DNA of 64,000 bases from an uncultured Elusimicrobiales bacterium (GCA_944327085.1 CALVGG010000003.1:198688-262687); one strand, 5' to 3'; positions 14,804 through 24,518 are shown, numbered from the stretch's first letter. The notes: generated by a model from the sequence alone, not told the origin. Numbers and translations are program-made.

Positions 14804-17173
14804 TTATAATGCAATTTTTAATTTCCGGGCTAAAGCTTTTAATACGTCTTTACTCATTTTTTCTTTGCCTAGGCCCTTTAACGCCAGGAATACAAATTCC
14901 TGCGCTTTGGTAATATCGGGCGTAAAACCGAATATTTCCATATAGTTTAAAAATTCCACCACTTTCATAGCGGCGGCGCTGTCCGCCGGGTTGCGTGCAA
15001 AAGCAAAAGCCAACACGGTTAACTTATCGCTCACCACGCGGCGCAGTTCCTCCCCGCTTACGTCCAAACCCAGTGTTTTAACATCTTCCATCAGTTCTTC
15101 CACGGCGTTGATGTCCACATCTTTGGCGCGGAACTCGGCCTTTAAATCACTGGTAAGCACAAAATCCGCCACCGTTAAAAACGGTTTGGGCAGCGGGGTG
15201 CCGATATATTGCAGGCCGCGCACCACGGGGTATTGCTCCTCAAAAATCTGCGTGAATTTGCGGTCGGTATCTTCGTACACTTTGTTCATTACGCTGTCTA
15301 TCACTTTGCGCTGTACGTCTTTAAATAAAGAAAGCAGCGGGTAGACATTTTTAAACCGTTCGCGGATTTGGGCCGCGCACTCGTCATAGCGGCCTTTTTC
15401 AAACGAGGTTTTAAGCGTATCAAACAAAGCGTCTTTATCGGCAGGTACGTCCATGGCCGCACTTAAGAAAGACGTGGCCCCCTGCTGAAGCACCACAAAA
15501 ACAAAGTGGCGTTCTTCCAGCGTAATGGTGGAAAATACGGTCATCTCCCCGTAATACAAATGGTTGGCCGGCGCCGTAAGCAGGGTGTGGGTAAAGTCCT
15601 TCACTTCGCAGTCATAGGCGCGGTTGGGGTTTAAGGTCGGGTCCGTCAACACCGCTACCGCGTGCTGGGCGGCAATTTTTTCAAGCGGCATTTTTTGCGG
15701 CAGCACAAAGCGCTGGTATACCACGGCGCCGTTTTTTAAATCCCGTATGTTGCTGGGGGCGGCTTCCAGGCGTTTGATGAGTTCCGGCTCCAAATTCACC
15801 CCGCTGATTTGCTTGTTTAGCTGCGCGGCGCGGGCGGCATATTGCATAATTTGCACGGTTTCAATGCCGCTTATCTCGTCAAAGAACCAGCCGCAGCTGG
15901 TGTACATCAGCATGGCAAAGCGCTGCATTTCCAATAAACGCAGGGCGCCGGGGCGGTCCGTCCAGGCTTTTTCCGTAGCGTGTTTTAAGAAGAAGCGGTG
16001 TTGGGCGTCTAAACTGCGGTCCAATACCAAATCAATGTATTCATCACGCGCGGCCCAAGGGTCTTTAAAATATTGGCGGCCAACGGTGTCATAGGTTTTA
16101 ATCATTTCATCGCGCAGCCAGTCCAGCGCATCGCGCAAGGGTTTGCGCCATTTCTGGTGCCAGCCGCCGTGCATGCCGGAATTGCAACCGCAGTCCGCAC
16201 GCCAGCGTTCCACCCCGTGGAAACAGCTCCAGGAAGAGTTTTCAAAAATCTGCGCTTCATACAAGGGCGGATTTTTGGCCAAAAACTCGCCATATACGGT
16301 AAGGGCCACGTCGGTTTTGTCTTCCACGTATTTTAAGCAATAGGCCAGGGCCATATCGGCAAATTTTTGGTGATGGCCGTAGGTTTCCCCGTCGGTAGCA
16401 ATGTGCATAAGCTGCGCTTCCGGGCCGGAGTTATATGTTCCTAACAGGCGGCCGGCAAAGGTTTCACCGCTTTTTAACGTGTCGGAAAAAGCAATCCCCT
16501 GCGAAACAGGCCCGTCATAAAAGAACAGCGCAATGCGCCGCCCGCTGGGCAAATTGCACAAATAGGCGCGTTTAGGGTCCACCTTGGCGCCGGAAACATC
16601 CTGCCATTTTTCCTCGCCGATTTTGCGCACCTTGGCGCACTGCCCCGGGGCCAGGATAACAAACTTCATCCCGCACTCGGCCAGTACTTCCAGGGTTTCA
16701 GTATTGCAGGCGGTTTCGGCCAGCCAAAGGGCTTCGGGCATACGGCCAAAACGTTTTTTAAAGTCCGCTATGCCCCAACGCACCTGGGTATATTTATCGC
16801 GCCGGTTGGCCAGGGGCAAAATCATATGGTTATAGGCTTGGGCTATGGCACTGCCGTGGCCGGAAAAATTTTGCTGGCTTTGTTTGTCCGCCTCCAGAAT
16901 GGCGCGGTACACTTCCGGCTCTTTCTTTTCCATCCAGGAGAGCAAAGTGGGCCCGAAATTAAAACTGATGCGGGCGTAATTATTAATTAAATCCGTAAGT
17001 TGTTGTTTATCGTTCAGCACGCGCGCCAACGTGTTGGGGGCGTAACATTCCGCACAGATGCGGGCGTTCCAGTCGTGAAAGGGCGCGGCGCTCTCCTGGA
17101 TTTCTATTTCATCCAGCCAGGCGTTTTCGCGCGGGGGTTGGTAAAAATGTCCGTGAATGCAAAGGTATTTCAT
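14804..17173 (-). CDS. Glycoside hydrolase family 57 protein with DUF3536
   Basis: 789 residues. The N-terminal GH57 barrel shows MKYLCIHGHFYQPPREN (motif 1), GHGSAIAQAYNHMILPLAN (motif 2), ALWLAETACN with the nucleophile Glu (motif 3) and HIATDGETYGHHQ with the catalytic Asp (motif 4). The remainder is the DUF3536 helical extension. Family members act on alpha-glucans (amylase, branching or 4-alpha-glucanotransferase activity). It is cytoplasmic, with no signal peptide, and fits glycogen metabolism with GlgP at 43340. TATAAC at 17185-17180 ends 6 nt before the ATG and there is no ribosome site, so it is a leaderless candidate. Confidence 0.9.
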   Translation of the reverse strand: MKYLCIHGHFYQPPRENAWLDEIEIQESAAPFHDWNARICAECYAPNTLARVLNDKQQLTDLINNYARISFNFGPTLLSWMEKKEPEVYRAILEADKQSQQNFSGHGSAIAQAYNHMILPLANRRDKYTQVRWGIADFKKRFGRMPEALWLAETACNTETLEVLAECGMKFVILAPGQCAKVRKIGEEKWQDVSGAKVDPKRAYLCNLPSGRRIALFFYDGPVSQGIAFSDTLKSGETFAGRLLGTYNSGPEAQLMHIATDGETYGHHQKFADMALAYCLKYVEDKTDVALTVYGEFLAKNPPLYEAQIFENSSWSCFHGVERWRADCGCNSGMHGGWHQKWRKPLRDALDWLRDEMIKTYDTVGRQYFKDPWAARDEYIDLVLDRSLDAQHRFFLKHATEKAWTDRPGALRLLEMQRFAMLMYTSCGWFFDEISGIETVQIMQYAARAAQLNKQISGVNLEPELIKRLEAAPSNIRDLKNGAVVYQRFVLPQKMPLEKIAAQHAVAVLTDPTLNPNRAYDCEVKDFTHTLLTAPANHLYYGEMTVFSTITLEERHFVFVVLQQGATSFLSAAMDVPADKDALFDTLKTSFEKGRYDECAAQIRERFKNVYPLLSLFKDVQRKVIDSVMNKVYEDTDRKFTQIFEEQYPVVRGLQYIGTPLPKPFLTVADFVLTSDLKAEFRAKDVDINAVEELMEDVKTLGLDVSGEELRRVVSDKLTVLAFAFARNPADSAAAMKVVEFLNYMEIFGFTPDITKAQEFVFLALKGLGKEKMSKDVLKALARKLKIAL

Positions 17174-17179
17174 ATATAT

Positions 17180-17185
17180 GTTATA
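17180..17185 (-). promoter_or_regulatory. -10 hexamer directly before the GH57 gene
   Basis: TATAAC on the minus strand ends 6 nt before the ATG at 17173. TTGTGC lies 19 nt further upstream, a long spacer. Confidence 0.5.
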
Positions 17186-17300
17186 GCAATTAATGGTAAA
17201 ATATGCACAAGCTTCCGCCGTAGCGGCCCTTGATAAAGCCCAAACGGCGCGCTATACTAAAAGGGAAGGTTTTTATCTTCCGTTCCGCCGAGGTGCGCTT

Positions 17301-18626
17301 ATGAAAAAAACATTTATTTTAGATACGAACGTTTTGCTGCACGACGTAAACTGCCTGCACGCGTTTGAGGATAACGACATCATTATCCCCATGGCTGTTA
17401 TTGAAGAGCTGGACAGTTTTAAAAGCGAAGGCGATACCCGCGGCAAAAACGCGCGTATGGTATCGCGCGCGCTGGACGAAATGCGCTCTTTGGGGCATTT
17501 AAACGAGGGAGTCCCCTTAAAAGGCGGCGGCACCCTAAAAATTGAGCTGGATAAGCCCAATATTCTCCCCCCGTTTTTGGCCTTTAATAAGGCGGATAAT
17601 TCCATTTTAAATATTGCTTACACGCTTTCCAAAAAAGAAGGCACCTATAAAAAGAACACCAACCCCGTCATTTTGGTTACCAAAGACATTAACATGCGCC
17701 TAAAAGCCGAAGCCCTTGGCCTGGCCGCGCAGGATTATACCACCGACAAAGTAAATGTGGACGAACTTTATACCGGCATGGCGGAAATGGAAGTGTCTTC
17801 GGACCAGATAGACGCTTTTTACCGTGATAAAAAACTGCCTATAGACGAAAATCTTTATTTCCCTAACGAGTTTATTATCCTAAAAGCCAATGACGGAAGC
17901 AAAAAATCCGCCATGGGGCGCGTTTCCAACAATGGGGAAGCATGCATACGCCCGCTTTCCCAGCCGGAACCCACTGCCTGGGGTATTAAACCGCTAAATA
18001 AAGAACAACGCTTTGCCATGGAGCTGTTGCTCGACGACAGCCTGGACATCGTAACCCTGGTGGGCACGGCAGGCACGGGCAAAACTTTAATTACCCTGGC
18101 CACCGGCCTGCAGCGCACGATGGACGAAAACGCCTACCGCCGCCTGGTGGTGTGCCGCTCCATCGTGCCCGTAGGGAAGGACTTGGGCTTCCTGCCCGGC
18201 ACCAAGGAAGAAAAACTGGAAGCCTGGATGGGCGCCATTTATGATAACTTGGCCTTCCTGGCGGACCGTAAAAACCCGGACGAAGGCGAAGAAAAAGCCC
18301 ACTATCTGCTGGACAGCGGCAAAATAGAAATTGCCTCCGTTACGCATATGCGCGGGCGCTCGCTCCCCGGGCAGTATATGATTGTGGACGATGCCCAAAA
18401 CTTAACCCCGCACGAGATGAAAACCATCCTTACCCGCGCGGGTGAAGGCACCAAAGTAGTGGTAACCGGGGACCCGTACCAAATTGACACCCCGTATCTG
18501 GACGTGGAATCCAACGGTTTAACCTACCTGGTGGACCGCCTAAAAGGCCAAAAGAGCCACGGGCACATTACGTTTACCAAAACGGAACGCAGCCGCCTGG
18601 CGGATTTGGCCTCCAAACTGCTTTAA
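17301..18626 (+). CDS. PIN domain - PhoH ATPase fusion protein
   Basis: 441 residues from ATG 17301, which has GAGGTG 6 nt upstream; the frame is open to 17193 but without support. The N-terminal PIN nuclease domain begins KTFILDTNVLLHDVN with conserved acidic residues (DTN, AVIEELDSFK, TKDINMRLKA). The C-terminal PhoH domain has Walker A VGTAGTGKTLIT and Walker B MIVDDAQNLTP, followed by VVTGDPYQIDTPY. Proteins of this YlaK/PhoH2 type combine RNase and RNA-dependent ATPase/helicase activity and are sometimes linked to toxin-antitoxin loci. No antitoxin gene is next to it here. Confidence 0.92.
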   Translation: MKKTFILDTNVLLHDVNCLHAFEDNDIIIPMAVIEELDSFKSEGDTRGKNARMVSRALDEMRSLGHLNEGVPLKGGGTLKIELDKPNILPPFLAFNKADNSILNIAYTLSKKEGTYKKNTNPVILVTKDINMRLKAEALGLAAQDYTTDKVNVDELYTGMAEMEVSSDQIDAFYRDKKLPIDENLYFPNEFIILKANDGSKKSAMGRVSNNGEACIRPLSQPEPTAWGIKPLNKEQRFAMELLLDDSLDIVTLVGTAGTGKTLITLATGLQRTMDENAYRRLVVCRSIVPVGKDLGFLPGTKEEKLEAWMGAIYDNLAFLADRKNPDEGEEKAHYLLDSGKIEIASVTHMRGRSLPGQYMIVDDAQNLTPHEMKTILTRAGEGTKVVVTGDPYQIDTPYLDVESNGLTYLVDRLKGQKSHGHITFTKTERSRLADLASKLL

Positions 18627-18649
18627 TAAATGCAACCTGTCAAAAGCCG

Positions 18650-18674
18650 GGGCCCACTATACAGTGGGCCCTTT
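18650..18674 (+). terminator. Hairpin after the PIN-PhoH gene (weak terminator)
   Basis: Perfect 9-bp stem GGGCCCACT/AGTGGGCCC with ATAC loop, but only three T follow, so termination may be partial or Rho-assisted. Confidence 0.5.
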
Positions 18675-18685
18675 GGCCTATATGG

Positions 18686-18731
18686 TTTAGGCCCTATGAC
18701 CCCTGGGAAAAAACGGCTTTTTTTCTATAAT
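18686..18731 (+). promoter_or_regulatory. Promoter of the 1055-residue secreted protein gene
   Basis: TATAAT at 18726-18731 lies about 38 nt before the ATG. The -35 zone falls in a 25-nt block (18686-18710, core GACCCCTGGGAAA) that resembles 7333-7357. Confidence 0.55.
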
Positions 18732-18768
18732 ATAGTAAGAGGGTATCTTACTTATAAGGGGAACTGCT

Positions 18769-21700
18769 ATGAAAAGCTTTATTTGCCGTGTACTGATAGT
18801 GGCCTTTTCCTGCAATATATTATTACCGGAAACGGCCCTTTTTGCACAACATTATACCGAGGATTCTTCCGACGAACTTTATAATGAACTGTATTTAGAC
18901 GACGCTTACCCGGGCGCACGCCCCTCCCCTTTGGCGCCTGAGCAAGAAGAAATCCTTTTAGATACCCCTTGGGCTGCTTATACGGCTTTGTCTGCCTATA
19001 AAGAACAAGAACCGACAGAAGACATCTTAGGCCACCCGATTAACTATAACGCCCAAAAAGACGCTAAGGCCATTAAACGCGGCATTGCCACCCAAGATGC
19101 CAAACTGCGCCAATTTTTGGCCAATTCCCCCAAAGAACCTTTAGTAGAATGGCTGTCTAAAAACGAGCTTCCTCAAGACGATTGGCAAATGGGGATGAAT
19201 GAATACATCCCGGGGCTGCACCTGAAAAAAGCGGCAGGAGAATCGGCCAAAGCCGCTTTAAAGAATTTAACAATTTTACAACAAAACCAACAATTAACCC
19301 CTGAAGATTTGTTGGAATTAATCAAGGCGCCTTCTGCTGAAATTGCTTCTTTTGCGGGTATGTCTTTGTATTCCACTTTGCAGGACGCCTTAACCGTGCA
19401 AGACCCTTTAACCATCTATATGTTATTAGGCTTTGCCCCGCAAATGCAAAACATTGCCGCCAGCCGGTTGGATGCATCCTATTCCAACCCGCAGGCAAAC
19501 CGCGCCGCCACGCCGGGGCACCGCTTGGTGCAAAAACTGGCGCCGAAGCAAACGGAATCGGCCCAAAGCATAGAAATGCGCGGGATATTAAATGTGTTGC
19601 TGGCGGATATATCCCGTTTGTATAAAGTATCCCAAGACCCGCAGCTGCGCCCGCTGTTGGAACAGCAAGACCAAATGATGTGGCCTATGGGAGAAAACAC
19701 CTTTTTAACGCCGGACCCTATGCCGGACTCTTTCTATAAAAAACAAAAAGACCGTCTGCTGCACAGCCTGGATTATGCCCGCACATTAAAAGAACGTGTG
19801 CAAGGCATTAATAACGAACGCATTTTAAATGCCGATTATGTTGCCATGGCCCTGATAACTTACGACGGAGTAGACGGATTTAAACGCCTGGTGGATTATA
19901 TTGACGAAGAAAACACCAACTTAAACGGCCGCAAACAACAATACCGCCTGGACCAGTATAACTTCCCGTTCTTAAAAAGCGCGTTTGATTATCTGGCTTT
20001 ATTTTATTTGCCGAAACTTTCCAGCCGGGAAGTTGCCATGGACCAGAAAGAAAAAACCCATTTGGTAAATACGTTAATTAACTATGCCAATCACGGTTCG
20101 GCCCCGGTACAGGTGCTGGCCTTGGACTTATTAACCCGGATTTATCAGGAAACTTCCCCCAAGTGGACCCGCGGCCAAGGCTACGATAAAGGCGCCGCCG
20201 GAGGCCCGGCCATCAGCACCCAAACGGCCAACCAAGTGGCGGACCGTATTAAAAAGATTTACTGCCATATAGACCAGGCGGTGGAAAGCGTATACGGCTT
20301 AAATTCTGCCCAAATGCAGGAAATGGCGGACCAGTTGGCCCAGTCTTACCGCCGCGTACGCAGAGACCCGCAAGGCCAAATTTTGCCTGCCAATAAAGAC
20401 GGCAAAGCCATTGTTTTCCAACAGTGCTATGTGCGGGACGTGCAAGAGCGCAACCAATTTGTTTACGCAAAAGAAATGGCTGACGATGCTATGGGATTTG
20501 TCCTTTCCTGGGTGGCTATCGGCGGGGCTTTCCAGGCAGTGGGCAAAGGGGTTTCTTACACGGCCCAAATAGCCCGCACGGCCAACCAAGCGCGCAAGCT
20601 GCCCGTGGGCCAACGCATTGCCTATTTTAAAGGAACGCTGAAACAGATTAAACAGGCCAAACAGGCCGCTAAGGAATTATCCAACTTTGGCGTAAAAGTG
20701 GAACGTGTGGTGGAGCGCCCTGCGGCAAAACCCTCCGCCTTTACACAAAAAGTAAACGCTTTGAAACAAAAGATGGGTATGAAAGTGAAAGAACCTTCCG
20801 CCCAAACTTATGTGGTAAACGCTTTAAAAGAAACCAACCCCAAAGGCACCACCCTGGGTTACCGCATTACCCAGCGCTTGCCCGGCGGGAAGGAACAAAT
20901 TACCACAATAGAAGGGGAAGTCATCTCCCGCGGGGCTTTCAACCCCAATATGCCGGCCAAATTAGGGGCGGAAAAAGGCACTTTAAACAGCGTAACCGAA
21001 TTGGCAGAAAAATATATAACCAAAATACCGCAAGGGGTATCCCCCGCCGCGTATAAAGAAGCCATTGCCACGGAAAACCTGTTTAGAACCGGGTTGGAAG
21101 AAGTATCCTCCGCCAACTTTAAAAGCGGTTTTGGCATGAAAAAAGTTTGGTATCTGGACGGAAACCAAAAACTGTTCTCCGTCAATGAGCCTATTTGGGT
21201 AGATTTGGCAAAAAGCTCCCAGGTGGTACATAACGGGGCGGGTATTCCCTTAACCGGTATGTTAAGAAACGATTTAATAAAAACCGTTTCTACCCCCGGC
21301 GGCGTATTAACCGCAACGGCTTCCGTAGCCGGCAAAGGCGGCCTTAACTACTTATGGAAAATTTCCAAATGGACGGGTGAATTTGCCGCAGCAGACGTGG
21401 CCTTCCATCCGCTTTCCCAGGCGCTTGACGGCCAATACCAAAACGCCCCGGACGGCGCCCCGTGGTATGCGGAAATTGGACAGTATTTTAATAATGTGGG
21501 CAACGCCATTTTAAATTATGACGAAGCCGCCGGCACTTCCATCATCTTCCCGTTTGCGGCCGCGTGGAAAGGCGTTAGCACCGCATGGGATAAAGTCATC
21601 CGCTCCAACACGGTGGACGGGAAAGAAATGTCCGCCCAGGTGGAAAACAACCCGTATTTAAAAGAATACCGCCAAAAAGTGGAAAAGTTACAGCAATCTT

Positions 21701-21936
21701 TTAATACGGATGCCAAATCGCTGGTAGCGTTATGGGAACAGGCACAAACCAACCCGGACGATACGAAACTGCAAGAGAAACTGGCCGAAAATTACCAGCA
21801 AATGGATGATAAATACGCCACGCAGGAAACCGGCGGAATTGCCCAGCAGTGGCAGTCTTTATACGAAGCCCTGCTGTTAGGCATTAATCCTTTTGATTAC
21901 GAAGATGCCTTTTCAGGTGACGATTATTACTTTTAA
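18769..21936 (+). CDS. Large secreted protein of unknown family
   Basis: 1055 residues with an N-terminal signal peptide (MKSFICRVLIVAFSCNILL, cut near ALFAQH) and an AAGGGGA ribosome site. I recognise no family. Residues 30-50 are acidic. About 90-470 look all-helical with HEAT/ARM-like spacing (QVLALDLLTRIYQ, LLELIKAPSAEIASFAG). A Gly/Ala-rich hydrophobic helix (MGFVLSWVAIGGAFQAVGKG) lies near 570, followed by a Lys-rich stretch (about 610-690). The C-terminal third has beta-type sequence and a Tyr-Asp-rich end (DDYYF). It is single-copy here, alone on its transcript, and probably exported to the envelope or surface. Large lineage-specific secreted proteins are known in Elusimicrobia. Confidence 0.7.
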   Translation: MKSFICRVLIVAFSCNILLPETALFAQHYTEDSSDELYNELYLDDAYPGARPSPLAPEQEEILLDTPWAAYTALSAYKEQEPTEDILGHPINYNAQKDAKAIKRGIATQDAKLRQFLANSPKEPLVEWLSKNELPQDDWQMGMNEYIPGLHLKKAAGESAKAALKNLTILQQNQQLTPEDLLELIKAPSAEIASFAGMSLYSTLQDALTVQDPLTIYMLLGFAPQMQNIAASRLDASYSNPQANRAATPGHRLVQKLAPKQTESAQSIEMRGILNVLLADISRLYKVSQDPQLRPLLEQQDQMMWPMGENTFLTPDPMPDSFYKKQKDRLLHSLDYARTLKERVQGINNERILNADYVAMALITYDGVDGFKRLVDYIDEENTNLNGRKQQYRLDQYNFPFLKSAFDYLALFYLPKLSSREVAMDQKEKTHLVNTLINYANHGSAPVQVLALDLLTRIYQETSPKWTRGQGYDKGAAGGPAISTQTANQVADRIKKIYCHIDQAVESVYGLNSAQMQEMADQLAQSYRRVRRDPQGQILPANKDGKAIVFQQCYVRDVQERNQFVYAKEMADDAMGFVLSWVAIGGAFQAVGKGVSYTAQIARTANQARKLPVGQRIAYFKGTLKQIKQAKQAAKELSNFGVKVERVVERPAAKPSAFTQKVNALKQKMGMKVKEPSAQTYVVNALKETNPKGTTLGYRITQRLPGGKEQITTIEGEVISRGAFNPNMPAKLGAEKGTLNSVTELAEKYITKIPQGVSPAAYKEAIATENLFRTGLEEVSSANFKSGFGMKKVWYLDGNQKLFSVNEPIWVDLAKSSQVVHNGAGIPLTGMLRNDLIKTVSTPGGVLTATASVAGKGGLNYLWKISKWTGEFAAADVAFHPLSQALDGQYQNAPDGAPWYAEIGQYFNNVGNAILNYDEAAGTSIIFPFAAAWKGVSTAWDKVIRSNTVDGKEMSAQVENNPYLKEYRQKVEKLQQSFNTDAKSLVALWEQAQTNPDDTKLQEKLAENYQQMDDKYATQETGGIAQQWQSLYEALLLGINPFDYEDAFSGDDYYF

Positions 21937-21940
21937 CCCA

Positions 21941-21969
21941 AACCCCGGCCCCACAGGCCGGGGTTTTTT
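21941..21969 (+). terminator. Intrinsic terminator
   Basis: CCCCGGCC pairs with GGCCGGGG over CCACA, then TTTTTT; it ends the 18769-21936 transcript. Confidence 0.9.
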
Positions 21970-22104
21970 ATGCCTGCGGGGCAATTTATATATTGCAACT
22001 ATAAAACACCGTTTTAAAACTCCTCTCATTATCCGTCTGGCGTCCATACCGCCTGCCCCGCAAAAATACAAGAATTTATCCCTTACGCAATAATTTGCCC
22101 AAAC

Positions 22105-22134
22105 AAAAACCCCCGGCATAAACCGGGGGTTTTA
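22105..22134 (-). terminator. Intrinsic terminator of nfnB-nfnA
   Basis: CCCCCGG pairs with CCGGGGG over 6 nt, with minus-strand tail TTTTTG. It lies 22 nt after the nfnA stop. Confidence 0.8.
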
Positions 22135-22155
22135 TCAAATACCAAGTGAACTGCT

Positions 22156-23010
22156 TTAATGCAGGCCGCATTTGCAAACATGGTCTTTTTCGTACTGCTG
22201 CAAGCTGGCGGCTTCCTGCGGTTTATATTCGCTGGTGCGGCGGATAAGTTCGTCAAAATCAATGGTGCGGGAAGGGAACATCGGCCCGTCCACACACGCA
22301 AAACGCACTTTTCCGTCCACCGTTACGCGGCAGCAGCCGCACATGCCGGTGCCGTCCAACATAATGGGGTTTAAGCTGGCGTGGGGTTCAATGCCCAGTT
22401 TATCCATTAATAAAGACGTAAACTTCATCATGGGGATAGGCCCGATAATAAAGCCCGCTTTTATTTTTTCACCGCCTTCCACTATGCCTTTTAAAGCATC
22501 CGTCACCATCCCTTTCTGCCCGTAAGAGCCGTCATCCGTGGCGCAAACGGTTTCATCGCACACGGCGCGCATCTCTTTTTCCAAAATAAGCAGGCTTTTG
22601 GTGCGCGCACCCAAAACGGCAATTACGCGGTTGCCGGCTTGTTTAAACGCGCGGGCAATGGGGTATACTTCCGCAATACCCACACCGCCACCCACAACGG
22701 CTACCGTACCGTAATTTTTTATTTCCACCGGGGTACCTAAGGGGCCGGCCACATTGGCAAATTTATCGCCCTGTTTAAAAGAGTTAAACATTACCGTGGA
22801 TTTGCCTATGGCCTGGATAATTACGGTAATGGTGCCGGCTTTGGCGTCCCAATCCACCAGGGTTACGGGGATGCGTTCCCCTCCTTCGCAACCGCGCAAA
22901 ATAACAAACTGCCCGGCTTTGGCGGTTTGGGCCACCAAGGGTTTATAAATAACAAATTTGGAAACGACGTCGCTCAAATCCTCTTTTACTAAAATGGTAT
23001 TTTCTTCCAT
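22156..23010 (-). CDS. nfnA: Ferredoxin-NADP+ oxidoreductase, NfnA-type FAD/NAD subunit
   Basis: 284 residues. The N-terminal FAD-binding barrel contains GQFVILRG, and the NAD-binding half starts TVAVVGGGVGIAEVYPIARA. The C-terminal [2Fe-2S] cluster loop is DGTGMCGCCRVTV with the fourth Cys in RFACVDGPMF, as in NfnA and dihydroorotate-dehydrogenase electron-transfer subunits. With the NfnB-like partner it would form the bifurcating NADH-dependent reduced ferredoxin:NADP+ oxidoreductase, making NADPH from NADH and reduced ferredoxin. It starts 1 nt after the partner stop. Ferredoxin supply fits the KOR/VOR operon at 48412-51089. Confidence 0.88.
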   Translation of the reverse strand: MEENTILVKEDLSDVVSKFVIYKPLVAQTAKAGQFVILRGCEGGERIPVTLVDWDAKAGTITVIIQAIGKSTVMFNSFKQGDKFANVAGPLGTPVEIKNYGTVAVVGGGVGIAEVYPIARAFKQAGNRVIAVLGARTKSLLILEKEMRAVCDETVCATDDGSYGQKGMVTDALKGIVEGGEKIKAGFIIGPIPMMKFTSLLMDKLGIEPHASLNPIMLDGTGMCGCCRVTVDGKVRFACVDGPMFPSRTIDFDELIRRTSEYKPQEAASLQQYEKDHVCKCGLH

Positions 23011-23011
23011 A

Positions 23012-24403
23012 TTATTTCTCCCCTTTTAAATAGTTGTCTATACGGTGTGCGGCCTGCAGACCGTCTTTCATGGCCAAAAGCACCGTGGCCCCGCCGCGGA
23101 TAATATCCCCACCCGCATATACACCGGGTAAAGAGGTAGAGCCGTTTTCATCCAATTCCAAAACACCGCGTTCCGTGGTTTTTAAACCGGGGGTGTGTTT
23201 GGGCAAAATGGGGTTGGGTTTCTGGCCGATGGCCACAATCACCGTTTCCACTTCCATTACAAAATCAGACCCCGGTATTTCCACCGGCCGGCGGCGGCCT
23301 CTTTCATCCGGCTCGCCCAATTTATTGCGCGTAAAGCGCACACCGGTTACGCGGCCTTTTTCATCTTGCAGGATTTCTTTGGGGGTAACTAAAAATTCAA
23401 ACTTAACGCCTTCTTCCTGTGCGTGTTCCACCTCGGCGGCACGGGCCGGCATTTCGGCCGCGCTGCGGCGGTATGCAATGGTTACCGTCTCGGGCCCCAG
23501 GCGCATGGCGCAGCGGGCGGCGTCCATCGCGCTGTTGCCGGCGCCCAGCACCACCACGTGTTTACCCACGGTAATGGGGGTATCCGTCTGCGGGAATTTA
23601 TAGGCTTGCATTAAGTTAATGCGGGTTAAAAATTCATTGGCGCTGTAAACACCCACGCCGTTTTCCCCGGGAACGCCCGTCATGGTGGGCAGGCCGGCAC
23701 CACTGCCGATATATACGGCGTCGTATTCCTTGCGCAGTTCTTCCACCGGAATGGTCACCCCGGCCAAAACGTCCGTCTTAAATTTTACGCCCATGGCTTG
23801 CACGGTTTCAATTTCATGGTTAATTACTTCGCGCGGCAAACGGAAAGACGGTATCCCGTAGCGAAGCACCCCGCCGTAAGCGTGCAATGCTTCTAGTACG
23901 GTTACGTCATGCCCTAAACGTTTCAGTTCGGCCGCACACGCAATGGAGGACGGGCCCGAACCCACACACACCACTTTTTTGCCGGTGGGAGCCGCCGTTT
24001 GCGGTGCTTTTAACAAGCCTTCTTTACGGGCGGTATCCGCCACGTAACGTTCCAACATCCCAATATTTACGGAACCGAATTTGGCCTTCAGCACACAGTT
24101 GCCTTCACAATGTTTTTCCTGCGGGCAAACACGGCCGCAGATGGCGGGCAACAGGCTGGTTTCCATAATTTTGCTGGCGGCCTCGCCCACTTTACCTTCT
24201 TTTAACAAAGCAATAAAAGCCGGTATTTGCACGCCTACCGGGCAGTTGGCCTGGCAATGGGCATTTTGGCAATGCAGGCAGCGCTCGGCCTCGGCCAGGG
24301 CTTCCTCTTTGGTAAAAGTTTTGGTTACTTCATCAAAATTGTGTTTTCTTACTTCAGGCGCTTGATTTGTGCCGTTTTGGCGCGGCGCGGACGGATTGGG
24401 CAT
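23012..24403 (-). CDS. nfnB: NADPH-dependent glutamate synthase small-subunit homologue, NfnB-type
   Basis: 463 residues. An N-terminal Fe-S domain (CLHCQNAHCQANCPVGVQIP, LPAICGRVCPQEKHCEGNC) is followed by the FAD GxGPS loop VVCVGSGPSSIACAAEL and the NADPH loop VVVLGAGNSAMDAARCA, ending YAGGDIIRGGATVLLAMKDG. The layout matches both GltA-type glutamate synthase subunits and NfnB. The directly adjacent NfnA gene (1-nt gap) and absence of a glutamate synthase large subunit favour Nfn. GAGAGGTGA provides the ribosome site. Confidence 0.88.
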   Translation of the reverse strand: MPNPSAPRQNGTNQAPEVRKHNFDEVTKTFTKEEALAEAERCLHCQNAHCQANCPVGVQIPAFIALLKEGKVGEAASKIMETSLLPAICGRVCPQEKHCEGNCVLKAKFGSVNIGMLERYVADTARKEGLLKAPQTAAPTGKKVVCVGSGPSSIACAAELKRLGHDVTVLEALHAYGGVLRYGIPSFRLPREVINHEIETVQAMGVKFKTDVLAGVTIPVEELRKEYDAVYIGSGAGLPTMTGVPGENGVGVYSANEFLTRINLMQAYKFPQTDTPITVGKHVVVLGAGNSAMDAARCAMRLGPETVTIAYRRSAAEMPARAAEVEHAQEEGVKFEFLVTPKEILQDEKGRVTGVRFTRNKLGEPDERGRRRPVEIPGSDFVMEVETVIVAIGQKPNPILPKHTPGLKTTERGVLELDENGSTSLPGVYAGGDIIRGGATVLLAMKDGLQAAHRIDNYLKGEK

Positions 24404-24496
24404 AACTCACCTCTCAACTAATATAAAAACACCCTGCCCCACAGGGCAAACATGTGTTATACTAACTGTGCCGACAATTGAAATATAATCCAATTG

Positions 24497-24518
24497 TTGT
24501 ACAATATATATTATACAA
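24497..24518. promoter_or_regulatory. AT-rich 22-bp near-perfect palindrome upstream of the YtxH gene
   Basis: TTGTACAATAT and ATATTATACAA are reverse complements with a single mismatched pair, centred at 24507/24508. It lies 24 bp before the ATG at 24543, between it and a TATAAT at 24484-24489. Position and symmetry suit a repressor operator; the regulator is unknown. Confidence 0.55.

Noticed and set aside
18630-18884. Open frame before the large secreted protein
   Set aside because: It covers a hairpin, the promoter and the start of the real gene in another frame; composition is not protein-like.
24430-24460. CCCTG/CAGGG hairpin upstream of nfnB as a riboswitch
   Set aside because: Only a 5-bp stem; no conserved riboswitch core.
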